NCBI GenBank assembly: GCA_015680685.1
Contig: MNCI01034295.1
Coordinates: 29,951-93,950, forward strand
Reading direction: 5' to 3'
Length of the DNA: 64,000 bases
From: Gnetum montanum
Taxonomy: Eukaryota > Streptophyta > Gnetopsida > Gnetales > Gnetaceae
In this document: in pieces, positions 10,992 through 23,895 of the stretch
Layout: each line of letters opens with the position of its first letter
How positions within the stretch are numbered: position 1 is the stretch's first letter
Notes under the pieces: generated by a model
The model's input: only the letters and a program-made list of their open reading frames with translations
Database searches by the model: none
What the model was told of the DNA's origin: nothing
Program-made: the position numbers and the translations under genes

Positions 10992-13690
10992 TTGCGATCC
11001 AACTCCATCTACCCCAGTCCATTCACATTTATCATGGAATATTCCCAAATCAACCCAGTAACAGTACCGATTGCTGACTTTGGGGCCGAAGCTTCAAACC
11101 CTGTAACTGCTATGGAATCCATACCCATTATTGAACACATAAATCCTCAAGGCCCTACACGCCAATCCCTCAGGCTACAGGGCAAAGGCCCTATTCACGC
11201 AACTCTTACACCCAAACAGTATAATTTTATATGTGTCAAAATCCAAGCCAACCAACCCATTGATTGTTTAGAGAGAGAAGCTAAGCGAGAATATGAATTC
11301 ATCCACAAAGGAGGATGTGAGTTTATCCCTTCTGCATTTGACATAATCCCACTATCTGAAAACCATCATAAACTCATATCCCAGCTTCTTATGGCTAGAA
11401 GTCAAGCCTTACAACTACCTCCCATAGAGCCTCAAGATGAAGAAGATGACTTTGCAGCCCAATCTGAACATGGAGAATCATACCATATCATTAGCCCCCA
11501 TGCCCACACAAATCCATTATCCCATCCTTTCCTGGAAGAAAATGTGTTCCCTATTCCATTCCTATCTTCTCCATGCTCAATAACATTCACTCTGATGCGT
11601 CCACTTCCATCATTCCTCCACCAGTGCAGTCCCAACAACTCCCTCCCCAAACCAATGTACGGTCAATCTTGCAACCTCAAGTAATTGGAATGCCATCATT
11701 CATACCAGCTTCCACATCCACCCATTACATACCCTAGATGCAGATTCATGGGGCATCATTGATTACTCCAACCCAACATGTTCAAGGTGTTACCTCACAA
11801 CCTGTAGCTGGGCAGTGGGCTCCACTAATAGTCTTAGTCCCGAATACCATCCCACCACAACAAATGTTAGCCCAACAACCTTTTTTTCCATAAACAATGC
11901 AACAATTAAACCATTATCATCCACAATCCACTCAATCCACCAGTTTGCCTACCTCCCAAGAATGGGCAGACACACAAAAATTGATGCACTCATTGGTAGA
12001 AGAATTAAAACGTCTTAAAACTTTCAACAATGAGGAAGTCAAGGTACTAGATTTCTATCAAGATGACCTAATTGACCCCTCAGTTCCACCCTTAACCTTG
12101 CCAAAAGGAGTCTCATTACCTTAACTGACCAAGTACAATGGAGAAGGAGACCCAAATGCCCACCTAGTGACATTCCGAACCGAAAGTCTTTTATTTCAAG
12201 CATGGCCCCATGTAATTTTGCGAGTGTTTGCAATGTCCTTAATTGGAAAAGCCTTAGACTGGTACCGATCTTTACCTCGTAGCTCCATATCTTCTTTAAA
12301 GAATTTGTTGCATCAGTTTGTCACCCGTTTCAAGTACAATTTGAAACCTGAAGCCACGTTAGATAGCTTGATTCAAGTTAAACAAGTGCCATTAGAGTCA
12401 GCGCAGAAATTTATCCAAAGGTGGAGTGCAGCCTTAAATGAACTTCATGAACCTATCCCCGAAACATATTTACTCACTATCCTTAAGTCATCTGTGAATG
12501 ACTTTATTAAGTCAAAACTTTACTACTTGAAAGCCCACAAATTGAGCCAAGCATTCGTGCAAATCAAAGACATAGAAGAAGTGGCACAAACAAGTAATGA
12601 CCCAGCCTACTCAACCTTTAGGAGCCAACACACAAGGAAATATAAATTTAAAACAATGGTAGCAGTAGTGACTGAGGGAAAACAACCCGTTATTCCAAAC
12701 AACTATGAAAGAACCACACCTACTCATACACCTGAAAATTCCTCAAATAGAAACAGTAACACAGGTCATGCCTGGACCGTCAAAAGAAAAGACTTGGCTC
12801 AATACACACCATTGCCCATGAGGCCTTCATAACTACTTAATCAACTGCTAAAGGCTGGGCTAATTCAACACAAACAAATGTCTCCTGCGGCCTCGCAAAG
12901 ACATGATCGCTTTTGCGAATTAGCCAAAAATCTAGCCTTAGCAATAGCCAACGAACCTCCCATTCCAAAAGGCTTTAGGTTGGATAGATTTTGCAATTAT
13001 CACCAATGACTCGGCCATGGAACTGATTACTGCTTTACATTGAAAAAAGACATACAACGCATGATTGATAGGGGTGAAGTAGCATTCAACGAGGCAAACC
13101 TAGTAAGACCTCAAAACCAATCCATGGGGGTCTACAAGGATCCTCTCAACACCAATGATGCACCATATGTGATTAATACTATCCATATGGAAAATAGACA
13201 AGACATTCCGCGAAGACCTTTTGTGACTCAGAGGCCTTCAGAAAACACACCTACCCCAACATTTCCTCAAACCCCTTTTACCATGTGCACATCCCCCACA
13301 CCATCAAAACCATTCATCATCTGCATACCTCCTTCGGTTGCCACCACAACAAACATACCATTTGAAAACTGACCCATTCCTTTTGTGGTCTGGGTGCCAA
13401 AACACCTTGGCACACAACCCACCTCCACTTCTTGACAACCTTTGCGAGTACATCTTACCGATAGGCTAATAAGAGAGCACTTGGAAAGAAAAAAAAGAGA
13501 GCGCACGAAGAGAGAAAACCATGGACACAAATTAGGACTACCAAAGCCTACACCGCTAAGCACCGTTCCCATGAGTTCGTCCATTAATGAGCCTATTACA
13601 AGTCACTAAAACAAAGATGAAGTTGCGAGTCATATCCCAAACCCAGCATCCTCAGCTACTAACGTAAAAACCCCTCCATGAGAAATACGA
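10992..13690 (+). pseudogene. Element A gag, interrupted
   Basis: Gag forms the particle that packages the RNA. The N-terminal part (10992-11684) has HINPQGPTRQSLRLQ. After a frameshift, one frame runs from 11897 into the protease. A retrotransposon gag domain (12125-12600) shows YNGEGDPNAHLVTF, GKALDWYRSLP and KFIQRWSAAL. A zinc-knuckle-like CxxH ... GHGTDYC lies at 12990-13030. In-frame stops are at 12122, 12830, 13007, 13370, 13433, 13607 and 13679, several within motifs. The region is proline-rich after the knuckle. It is fused in frame to protease, as in gag-pro polyproteins. Confidence 0.85.
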
Positions 13691-14695
13691 ATGCTGGGTC
13701 AAATGGACCAAATCTCTACAGATAAGAATGTCCCAAATGATAAAGACCTAGCGAATGCGTTAACCCAGGTTACACAAGCCTTAAAACAAAAGAACACTTC
13801 TGTAAGCTTGTATGACCTAGTAATGACTTCACTAGTACATCGAGAGGCTCTCGTACGGATGCGAACTTCAATTCCTGTTAGTGAGGATCTTCCTACAGAT
13901 GAACCATCCATCTATGCAGTATTATCCCCACAATTTCAGGAATCGAAGACCACATCCTTAGATTTCTGTGTTAAGTACATTAAGCTAGATGAGAAAACAT
14001 GGGAAATCACCACGACCCCTATGTTCATAACAATACAGGTTGATCATTTCAAAATACATAGGGTGCATGTCGATGATGGCGCAACAACAAATGTAATACC
14101 TTTTTCTGTCATTGAAAAATTAGGACTCACTGAACAAGTACAACCCACAACAACCTCTTTCTTGAGATCTTTCAGTGGTTCCCGTGTGGGAGTGAAAGGC
14201 ATGGTTACTTTAGATTTCATAGCCGGTGACCAATTCCCTACATCAGTTGAATTCATAGTGGTTGATGAAATGCTAGGGTTTAATCTGATCCTAGGACAAC
14301 TTTGGCTAGCTCAACTTAAAGCCGTATCTTCACCAATCCATCAGGAGATACATCTACCTTACGAGGGTGGTGAGATCATCATACATGGGGATACAACACC
14401 ATCGATCACTTCCTCATACCTTGAGGTAGGTCAAGGGTTAGAAATTAAGTTCATTAAGCCTAAACAAGAAACCATGAACATATATCAGAACGTGAACCCA
14501 ACGTTGACTCACAATCCAACTAGCACTAAAGAAACACAAGAAGACACAAACATAGGAGCCATTCCTGTTGATGTTTCTCGGTTAGAACTACCCTTTGACA
14601 TCATCGATGAAGGGGAAGGTGAATATAAGATCATAACCATACACCCAACACCACACATTAAGCTACAAAAGATCAAGAGGCAACTCAACATGTAG
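13691..14695 (+). pseudogene. Element A aspartic protease, open but part of a broken gag-pro
   Basis: A 334-residue open frame continues the gag frame. The active-site loop is HVDDGATTN (residues 127-134; DDG encoded at 14072-14080), the Tat-type variant of D-T-G-A. FNLILGQLWLAQ near residue 195 is the second conserved block (ILGRPWL in relatives). The protease would cleave the gag-pro precursor. The C-terminal part has FDIIDEGEGE and ends QLNM, where the RT linker would follow in an autonomous element. Element C has a close homologue (61202-62125). No RT follows. Confidence 0.85.
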
Positions 14696-14699
14696 AATG

Positions 14700-15850
14700 A
14701 ATGAGATGAACTGTCCGAAATGACATTAAACTATGAACTGTCTGAAATGACGTTAAACTACGACACGTCCGGTATGACGTTAAAAATATCAGCAAACGTC
14801 CGCAATGACATTAAACTAGCCATGGTTAGAAATGGCCGNTGTCCGCAATGACATTAAACTAGCCATGGTTAGAAATGGCCGGTTCCATTTAAAACTTCTT
14901 GAAAACGTTATTATCTTTGGCCCACCATGGCATAAAACTGGTAATCCTTTCTTTAACAACAGATGAAACAGTCCATCAAGAATTTAAACTGATGTACCAA
15001 GCCCGAAATGGCTTTAAACTAGAGCTAACAAATTACAGATTTACGAACTCCCATCATCTTACATTGAATTTTTGCTTACAGGTTACAAGTTACGATTTAG
15101 ATTCTTGCATGGTCATTGCTTTCTTTTGCAAGTATTTACCTTACATCTTGCTTTACACTTTAAAAATTTATGTTACATTTAGTTGCACACATATACTCTA
15201 GAAAACAAAGAAAAAAAAGAAAAAACATAAAACTACAAAAATACATGGCCTAAAAAGGCCTTAAACTAGCATACGGCCCGGAACGACATAAAACTATCAC
15301 TTTTGCAGTGCTTTTCTTTCATTCATACATTCTAACTCTATGTACGGCAGGTGTTGCTTGATGCTGTTTTCTTCCTAGTTGATTTTTGTAGGATCTTGCA
15401 AGGACATGGCATGACCATGCATGAAGCATCACAATTTACACAAGCAAGGTAAGCATCAGTCCAATATGACTATGAACTAGCACAGTCCTGGATCATGACT
15501 TAAAATTGATACCACAACATAGTCCTGGCATCATGACTAAAAACTGATACCATAGAGAAGTCCTGTATCATGACTTAAAACTGATACCATAGAGTAGTCC
15601 TAGGATCATGACTTAAAACGGATACCATAAAGCTCTGTCTGGTATGACACTAAACTGCTACGTCCATCCGCCATGACATGAAACTAGCATCCAGAGTCCA
15701 CTAAGACTATAAACTAGTTTGCCTCTTCATAGTCTGCTATGACTATAAACTAGCAATGCACCGTCCACCACGATGCTAAACTGGTGTCGTCCAAGGGGTT
15801 ATGACGTGAAACTAATCCACAACAGTCCGCTAAGACTATAAACTGGTGAC
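14700..15850 (+). repeat. Element A noncoding array of TAAACTA-ending units
   Basis: Degenerate 25-50 bp units recur, such as GTCCGCAATGACATTAAAC followed by TAGCC (14706-14890), and GTCCTGGCATCATGAC followed by TAAAACTGATACCATAG (15440-15845). Between the two blocks (14890-15300) is a T-rich part and an A-rich run. Equivalent arrays lie in B (50150-50210, 53770-54165) and C (60590-61215). No coding potential is seen. Confidence 0.75.
15392..15448 (+). other. Possible mini-exon in element A noncoding region
   Basis: A pyrimidine-rich run CTGTTTTCTTCCTAG then TTTTTGTAG precedes this 57-nt block. It ends in CAAG followed by GTAAGC, a near-perfect plant splice donor. I see no copy in B or C. 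Splicing is inferred from motifs only. Confidence 0.3.
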
Positions 15851-16077
15851 ATCATCAACGACTAGGCAAAAATTGAAAAGGTCTGTTGTTGCAGTTGACT
15901 ATTCCTGTTCCAAAAAGACTTATTGCATGATTCATCTCATAGCCCTAATGAAACTGATGTTGTTCATGATTCTGTCTGCTTTGGAAATTGCACGTGGTGA
16001 CTCCATATCCTTGTTTAAAGTGTTTAGCTGACTGTTTCATTTGTGGTTTTCTTATCTTCCTGGAGTTATGTTTGCAG

Positions 16078-16129
16078 GATGACACTTCTGAGGTGTTTGT
16101 GCATAGATACACTTTATCATGACAACAAG
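16078..16129 (+). other. Conserved AG/GT-bounded 52-nt block in element A
   Basis: It is preceded by GTGGTTTTCTTATCTTCC and GTTTGCAG, and followed by GTATCAC. It aligns with 54390-54440 in B and the minus-strand block 60335-60385 in C. It may be a noncoding mini-exon or another conserved RNA element. Confidence 0.4.
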
Positions 16130-17064
16130 GTATCACGTTTTTCCTGACGCACGTGACTGGGTTAATCAATCCTTTCATAAGTACATTCCTGATTCCTGAT
16201 ACATTCTCTATTTCTCATCATGCTCCCTTAGCCTATTCGATTACATCCCCCCTGATATATTCTACTCACCTCAAAACTCTTGATACATTGTTGCATACTG
16301 TAGCTCTCTAAGCAGTTGCAACGCAAAACACAATACATAGTACATGATACAAAATGCAAGTGCTCAAACACGGGCATAGAACAAAAAGCAAGCTCTTTCA
16401 AAAAAGACCGAGAAAAGAAAAAAATGATGAAAAAGGAAAAGACAAAGTGAAGCAAAAACAAACAAATAAGAAAAATAAGAAAAAAAAGCACAAAAAGGTC
16501 AAAGAGCGAAATGCACGGAGAAAGGTCTTCATGACCCCATTGACATCATAAACAAAAGACTATTGGCCATTCTCATATAAGCCCCAGGTGAGAAGGCAAT
16601 TTTCTTGAAAAAATAGTTACACTTATGTCTCAAAGAGACCATGTTGCACATCATCGCATGGCTTTGGCTATTCACAACAGGTCCCGTAAACACTCTTTAA
16701 GAGTCCCATTTCTCCAAAGAACGCACCTCCTATGTCTCGGTTCCGAGTCTGCTAAAAACCTGACTATTGACAAGGACCAATGACATAACTTGTTCACGCG
16801 AGAGCATTCCTCTCCCAATTCCAACAGAAATCATCACCCTTGAACAACTCCTGGCTTCCTATAGTTACAACCAATNTCCGTGCATTTCGCTCTTTGACCT
16901 TTTTGTGCTTTTTTTTCTTATTTTTCTTATTTGTTTGTTNATGCGATGACATTCGGCCAAGGGTTGATGGTAAATGTTTGATGCTTTGTTGTTCATGGTG
17001 TTTTTCACTTCTTTGTCGACACCTCTTGGCTGGATTCCTTCAGGCGTCAACAAAGAGGGGCCAA
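16130..17064 (+). other. Element A 3' noncoding region and PPT
   Basis: No gene. It contains an A-rich block (16376-16520), a 63-nt inverted insert bracketed by two Ns (16877-16939) and, at the end, the purine tract CAACAAAGAGGGGCCAA (17048-17064) directly before the 3' LTR. The same PPT stands before the LTRs of B and C. Confidence 0.75.
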
Positions 17065-18959
17065 TGAAACACCACAAAAATTTTAGCAACACTTCCAGAC
17101 AACTTCAGAGCCTCTGAAACGGCTTCAAACAGCCCACCATGAAGCAAGCAAGGTCCCCTTGGGGTCCATAGATCACGACGGTAAGTCTTAGTGTCAAGAA
17201 TCATCAGTTTCAAGGTCAAAAAGCATTATTTTGGCTAAGTACAATGTGCTTGTGCTGTGCTTACGCTGCACAACGTAAGGATCAGCGTCACCAACTTTTG
17301 GGGCCCTGAAACTAAGTCAAAATAGGCTGAAATCAAGCACAAGGACCCCCCATAACCTTCACCAACATCCCGAGTAGCTTCCAGCCTCTAGAAAATCAAA
17401 ATTTGGACCTTAAATGAGGTGTTTTCAGTTGATTACGCTGGGGCTACATTTTCTTACACTACATAGCATAAGGATGCGTAAATCACTATTCATCCGTGTA
17501 AAATACTATTCATCTACGTAATCACTATTCATCCGCGTAAATCACTATTCATCCACGTAAATCACTATTCATCCACATAAACACTATTCACAACGTAAAC
17601 ACTATTCATTGCGTGAACACTATTCATAGGGTAAACACTATTCATCGTGTGAACACTATTCATCAACTTCCAAAAATTTCAGAAAATGACAGGAAGTCCC
17701 TAGTAGCTCCCAGCCTCTAGAAAATCAAAATTTAGGCCTTAAATGAGGTGTTTTCAATTGATTACACTAGGGCTACATTTTCTTACGTTGCACAGCATAA
17801 AGGATTAGCGCGACCACTATTCACAGCATGAACACTATTCACAGCATAAATACTATTCACAGCGTAAACACTATTCATCGTGTGAACACTATTCATCGAC
17901 TTCCAAAAAATTCTTAGCATTAGCAATCCAGAAAATTCTTAGCATCAGCAACTTCCAGAAAATTCTCAGCATCAGCAATCTAGAAAATTCTCAGCATCAA
18001 TAGCTTCCAGAAAATTCTCACCATCAGCAACTTTCAAAAAATTCCAGAAAAACTCAGGGACAAAGAAGTTTCAAACAGGACAGATCAAATTTCCCTTGTA
18101 CATTTCATTGTAAATTTTATTTGTGGGATAGTCAGGCCCTCACGGTCTAAATTATATGTACTTTCATGGGCTGGAATAACCCATAAATTGTAAAATGCGA
18201 TGCACCTGGTCAAGAACGTAGCTTGCTGACACACATCCAACTCTCGCCAGGACGCATCCAACCTGACCACAATTGTCCATTAGATACATGTCACTAGATC
18301 CGCTTTCCTTTCATTTCCCAGCTGTTGATTCCATTCTGGAATTCTGTGTTGGAGCCTGGCCCAACCCTATAAATACCCTATCAATTCACATGGATCAGGA
18401 GGCAAAATTGGAGAGATTGGAAATTCTGAGAAAGCGTAGAATCTGCAATCCTTGGGCGCTCAGCACACCTGATTGTTGGCATCCAAGCATTTTCTCATGT
18501 TCATCACATTACATTATCACATCATCACTTCAGACATCATCCCAAGGCTTAGTGCTTGACCTACCATCCACACGTGTAGCTACACTTTGACCGATGCATA
18601 CATTTTTATTAAACAATACAATACAGTTCATTGCCTCCCATTTACACTATTTATTTCTATTTATGCTTTGTTTACAATATAGCTTTCTTTACGCTTTATT
18701 TATAATTCAGTACACTCTTTTTACATTATGTGTTGCTGTTTACATCTCGTTCACATCATTTACGATAACCCCAGCGCTAGCCGTAGCTTACGCTCGGGGA
18801 AGTCCTTGGTTGATTTTCATGCAAACCATCCAAGGCACTCTACCTTCGTTTACTTTTCCAGCTTGCCCTCGGGCCAAGGCAAGGTCGGTTGTGTTTGCCC
18901 GACGATCTTTCAGTGTCTGTTTTCCTTCCAGCCTCACAGCGACGATTTAGGTTAGTACA
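17065..18959 (+). repeat. Element A 3' LTR (1895 bp)
   Basis: It runs TGAAACACC to GTTAGTACA and is followed by the TSD GATGT. The CACTATTCATCC array is longer here (17473-17670) than in the 5' LTR, which explains much of the length difference. The CAGCATCAGCAA array is at about 17912-18040. TATAAATA is at 18368-18375. Confidence 0.9.
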
Positions 18960-18964
18960 GATGT

Positions 18965-21230
18965 CATTGATGCAATTCCACAACTTATCTCATAATCTCA
19001 TATCCTATTTATCCCATAATTTCATATCCTATTTATCATCTACAATCCTATTCTCAATTTCATAATTTATCCCATTATAAGTTCATTTATCCTCAATCAA
19101 TCATATTCACCATTTCTCATTAATAAAAGAATTTGAAAAATCACATTTGGGGCCACTTTTGTGTAATAGAATTTAACTATCTAATCAACTCAAAGCAATT
19201 CCAAATTTTGCAAGTAGTTAGATTGTTGAAATAAATATATATCAAGTATTCACTTACTCTATAACTCTATTAGATTGCAGAGATATTCATCTTGAAAATC
19301 AACAATTTCTATTTTGGACGTTGAACAATTTCATTCTAGACCCCTTGTTCAAGCTAAATTTGAATCATGAAATAAATTTCAATTAATTTGAAATTTTATA
19401 GGCTGATAGATTGCAAAATGAGCTTTCCAACAAGTGTAAGATCAACCCAAAAAATTTTCGAATTGCAAATATATTGCATCTATAAAATTAGAAAAAAAAA
19501 ATCAAATTTTCTCAATTGGGCTACCCACATCGTCTAAAATATTGAGGTACCAAAAATTTATGAAAATTAAAAAATATTTTTGAATCTTGTTACACCTCCA
19601 AATATCTAGAAAAAAGATTATTAAAATAAATTGAAATTAAAAATATTAAAATACGAACCCAAGTGCTACAATGAACAAAAAAAGTTTTGATTTTACTTCC
19701 ATCAAGCCAATGTGTCTAGATACATCAAGCACTCGAATAAAAATTCCAAATAATCTACTCCATCTACGTTGCAAGAACTCAATGAGAAAATTCTAACTCC
19801 TATAGCAACAAACTGAGTTGAGAAAATTACTAAATAGTACCATAAATATTATGGTTACATGTACTTATTTAGGTATTTGTTGCACTTGCATCAACACATT
19901 AGCATTGATGGAGTAGAGCCTACATTGACACTGTTGTGTCGATGCTATTCCTTGATATTGATGCTAATCAGAAGGTGATAGAGTAAGAATGTTCTTATAT
20001 CTTAATTTCAATGAACATGATAAAGCAAGAAGTTTCTTATATTTTTATTCCAAATTGAAAAGAAATCTCTTTAGATTTAATGACTTTAATAAACTTGCTA
20101 AACTATGAAAGGGCATCTCTCATGTATTGATAAACTAATTCTCTTTGTAATTTTTTCATTAACCTTACAACATTTTAAGAATGAATTGAAATATCTGTAA
20201 CTTGCATTTTTAACAATTATAATTAGTTCATCCTTAACTAATTAATTAGGCTTATAATTCATAAATGCTTGAAAGCATAGACAAGAATAGGCCAATGGAT
20301 GCATGAGCATATATAAAAGCTTTCAACTTAAATAATGAAAAGTAAATAGAAAAATCTAGAAAAAACATAAAGCATCCATGAGTTACACTAAAATCCATCT
20401 TTAAATTATTCTTACTAAGCTTGCCAGAATTTGTGGTCTTTGATGTACATAGACATAGAACTACATATGCCAAAACATAAAACTAGATAAATTTGCTTTT
20501 GCCCCCACTTTTAACAATCACTAATCCACTTTAAAAACTATAATAAAAAAAATAAGAAGTCAAATAGTTGAATCAAGGATTAACAAATATAACAAGAAAA
20601 GGTATTAAGAGAGGGAAAAATAGAACTATTGATATAATCAGTTTTGTACAAAGAAACATAAAGAAATAATTATGATGCAAATTTGGTAAATGCAAAAATA
20701 TCCTAAAATCAAGTTTCTTAGAATCTTGATAAAATCATGAAATAGTAATAATATTTTGATTGAGAACAAACTTAATACCCTTGAAATAATAAAAAATTTT
20801 AGGTTTTCATCTTAACATCCTCAATATTGACAACAATAAATGCATTGTGTGAGAAAAATGAGCAAGAAGAAGAATGAAAAATAAATACATCCATCCATGT
20901 ATGTTTTTTTGTTCTCAAATTATTTCAAAATCCAACACTCTTCATAAGTAATGATACACAACACTTTTTCTCATAGAGGCTCCACAAATATTAAGTGTAC
21001 TTCGAATTATGAAGTATTGTAAATATATAGACAAAAGTTACTACAAAACTTCCAAATAGCAAAGTAAGAACAAGCTACATAGAAAAACATAGACTTAAAT
21101 ATTTTTACTTAATGTTTCATAGGCTTGTGCTAAGTAGTGGTTAGTGATAACTTTAGACTTCCAATATAGAGTCTAATATACTTTGAACAAAGGTATCAAC
21201 TAGCTATAGTTCTTAGCTAATAGGTGTGGC
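18965..21230. other. AT-rich stretch without recognised genes
   Basis: Short repeats such as CATATCCTATTTAT occur near 18995-19035. Otherwise there are only short chance reading frames on both strands. I recognise no element, RNA gene or host gene. It ends with the target site CATGT of E2. Confidence 0.5.
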
Positions 21231-21235
21231 CATGT

Positions 21236-22046
21236 TGATGAGTGGTGAGGTACCCCTACACTCAACCATACAAATACGAGCGTAACATGCATGATCTGGT
21301 CGAACTCCATAGACTAAGTGCCTACACGCCTTATGGAACACTTAAGGTTAATTATTCGTTGTCTTCCTAGACTTACTTGTATTTGTCACGGTGTATGGTT
21401 AAATAAGTCCAAGGTATATGATTTTTATGTCTTTTTTGGTTTATCTCCTATGCTATTGAGGTGAAGGGTTGAAGAGACTAATTACTATTTTTACTAACTA
21501 ACTAAGTCTGAATTAACCTAGCGTTAGCATCCATTCCCACTTACTGTTCACACCCTAAACCAATGCAACTGTGGTTACCAAATGCTAGTCGTTGCTGGGA
21601 TCACCACGCATAACACACGTGCTCAAAGCGGTCGTACTGAGGCACTTAACTAGGAGAGAAGGGTTGAGAGAGATTTAATTCCTAATAAAGCATTTCAATG
21701 AAAAGTAATAAATAACAATAAATAAAGTCCTAATTAGCCTATTCCATGCACTACAAGGTTTATCCAAGAAGTTTGTCTTTATTTCCATACACAAACTTGT
21801 GTTCAGGTACAATGTCTGCTCGAATAAAGATCCGTTCACTTTGGAGTTCCTACTGCGGGCACATGAAAAATATTCTATCTCTGGAGGGATCAAACTACCA
21901 AAGTTTTAGTACGTTCTAAGCCTAGGATGGAAAACAAGGGAGATCCACCTCTTATTTATAGACTTTGCGATGCACCGCGATATCGCGTACACGATATCAT
22001 AGGGGACGACACGATATTGCAGCCCATGCGATATCGCATCCCATCA
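21236..22046 (-). repeat. E2 3' LTR (811 bp)
   Basis: Flanked by TSD CATGT on the left and the PPT on the right. The end carries repeated GCGATATCGC-like palindromic motifs (21970-22040). A minus-strand TATA element (TATAAATAAGAGG) lies at about 21950-21962. Confidence 0.9.
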
Positions 22047-22060
22047 TACCCCCATGACTA
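22047..22060 (-). other. E2 polypurine tract
   Basis: The minus strand reads AGTCATGGGGGTA immediately before the LTR. It is the E2 counterpart of the E4 tract at 7094-7114. Confidence 0.7.
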
Positions 22061-23793
22061 AATAAGAACTCGTTCTCGAGTTCCTTACAATAATATCAGG
22101 AAGGTATGGGATTATTGACTCAAAATGAAACTAATGGGATGACTTGTGAACGGATCATCATTACAAGACTTGACAAAATTGGTGTTTATGACAACAAGAG
22201 TGAACACCTTATTACATTGACATCAGGCCTTATTTGGTAGCTGAGAAAGAGAGAGAGAAAGAAGTGTTGCTGCTGCCAATACTAGGATTGTGCCTTCATT
22301 TTCCATCTGTAAGTGCGCCAGTGATCTTGCTCCTTGCATAGCTACTTCTAGCACTGCTCCATTCCAAATGTTCCTTCCAGATCCCCTCTGTTGTCATATG
22401 ATTGCCATCTGCACACACAACACAATCTTATATTAGCAAGGGTAAATGAATTTCAATGTAGTTGATACCTTTATTCAGTGAAAGGTCTATTGGCTAGGTT
22501 GTGGTATGGTTGATACGGATCTGGAGATATAATATTGATGACTATCGAAGGTGTAGGGGTTAGGAGAAAAATCAAAAAAATTGATCCTCGTACCCCCATG
22601 ACTAATCGCAAACTTCCAATAGTGTTAAAATGGAGAAAGAAAAGGAACAAGAAAGATGAGGAAAAAGAGACAACTATAGCATTGATTAAATGGATGTCAA
22701 GATGGAAATGGACAAAATAAAATTAATTGCAAAAATGTTAGGGAAAAGAAGTTACCTAGTGCACCAAATAGGAATGTCAGTGGGTCCTCCCCAAAGCAGG
22801 CTCATGCCCTTAATGCCCTAACAAACCCACATTCAAAGAGTCTGTAGGCTCTAGGAATGTCATTTAGAGCAAGAGTTAAAGTCTTAACCACAAGAATTTA
22901 CCGAAAAGAAAACAATGCGTCAACTAAAATATACAGTAATGATACAACCGATAATGAGGTGAAAAACAGAGAGAAGGATGAAGAGAAGAGAATGGAATGG
23001 AATCCCAAGGACAAGGTGGTGTACATCCCCTTGTGTAGTTCATGATGAAAGTGACTTAACAGATCTCATTCCAAGTCTGGCCTCAAGCAAAGCACTTCCA
23101 GTGACTTCGCATTAATGCATTTGGCCGATCCATCCTCTTGAATAACAAGAATGCCTTCACCCAAGAGTCACCATCACTCCGACGAATAGAGGAGAGAATG
23201 GGAAGCGATAAGGGCCTTAGTTAGAGGGAAAATTTTATTTTGAGTTCCATAACCATTGCTTGTAGCCCAAGGAATTATTCCGTCTAAGGGGTGTGCTTTG
23301 AATTCTCACTGTTTTTTTTCCTTTTTTCTTTTTTTTTTGTGTTTTTTGTGTTTTTATGTGTGAGAACCACACCATGCAAAGACTTCTTATTTTTATTTGC
23401 TCAGCTTTCGATAATTGGGTAACGTCAAAACGGTAAGAAAACTCAAGAAGAAAACATCCAAGCACCCAAGAGAATGGCCAACACAAATGCATCAAGTTCC
23501 CTTGAAGTCACACCCTTTTCAATCCTTGAGTCCTTCCTTAGTTTGAGAAATGCCTAGTCACCGATTCATTAATGTTCTTATTAGAAAAGGACTGTACATT
23601 TCCAAGCTAAGAGAGACCATAGAAAATGGTGGATGTATGGATGAAGTGAACTCATTTCCTACCATATCGAAAGAAACATACCTTAGTATCAACATCATAA
23701 CTTAAAGGTAAAAACCAAACATTAGCAGTCAACATGAAAACATTTCATACCATCATGAAAAACACTTATTAGGTGACAAACTTATAGGGTGGA

Positions 23794-23794
<1 letters not shown>

Positions 23795-23832
<38 letters not shown>
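23795..23832. repeat. (CA)19 microsatellite
   Basis: Uninterrupted CA dinucleotides for 38 bases, followed by AAAATG. Confidence 0.95.
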
Positions 23833-23839
<7 letters not shown>

Positions 23840-23895
23840 AAAGTATAACGAGGTTGTAAAAAAAATAAGAAAAGTTAAAGAAATTGTAAGACAAA

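Larger units (their letters stand above)
8762..18959 (+). mobile_element. Element A: complete-structure LTR retrotransposon coding only gag-protease
   Basis: The 5' LTR is 8762-10603 and the 3' LTR 17065-18959, both TGAAACA to GTACA. The 5-bp target-site duplication GATGT is at 8757-8761 and 18960-18964. A primer-binding-site candidate, gag, protease and a PPT are present in order. There is no RT, RNase H or integrase in the 2.4 kb between protease and the 3' LTR. The protein types match the Tat/Ogre branch of Ty3/gypsy and its relative B carries the pol. A is therefore non-autonomous, and also dead because the gag-protease frame has seven stops. Confidence 0.9.

Noticed and set aside
22535-23045. 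Lys/Glu-rich plus-strand frames (22535-22720, 22857-23045) as genes
   Set aside because: Short, in the noncoding 3' part of minus-strand E2, without any motif or conservation in E1 or E3.
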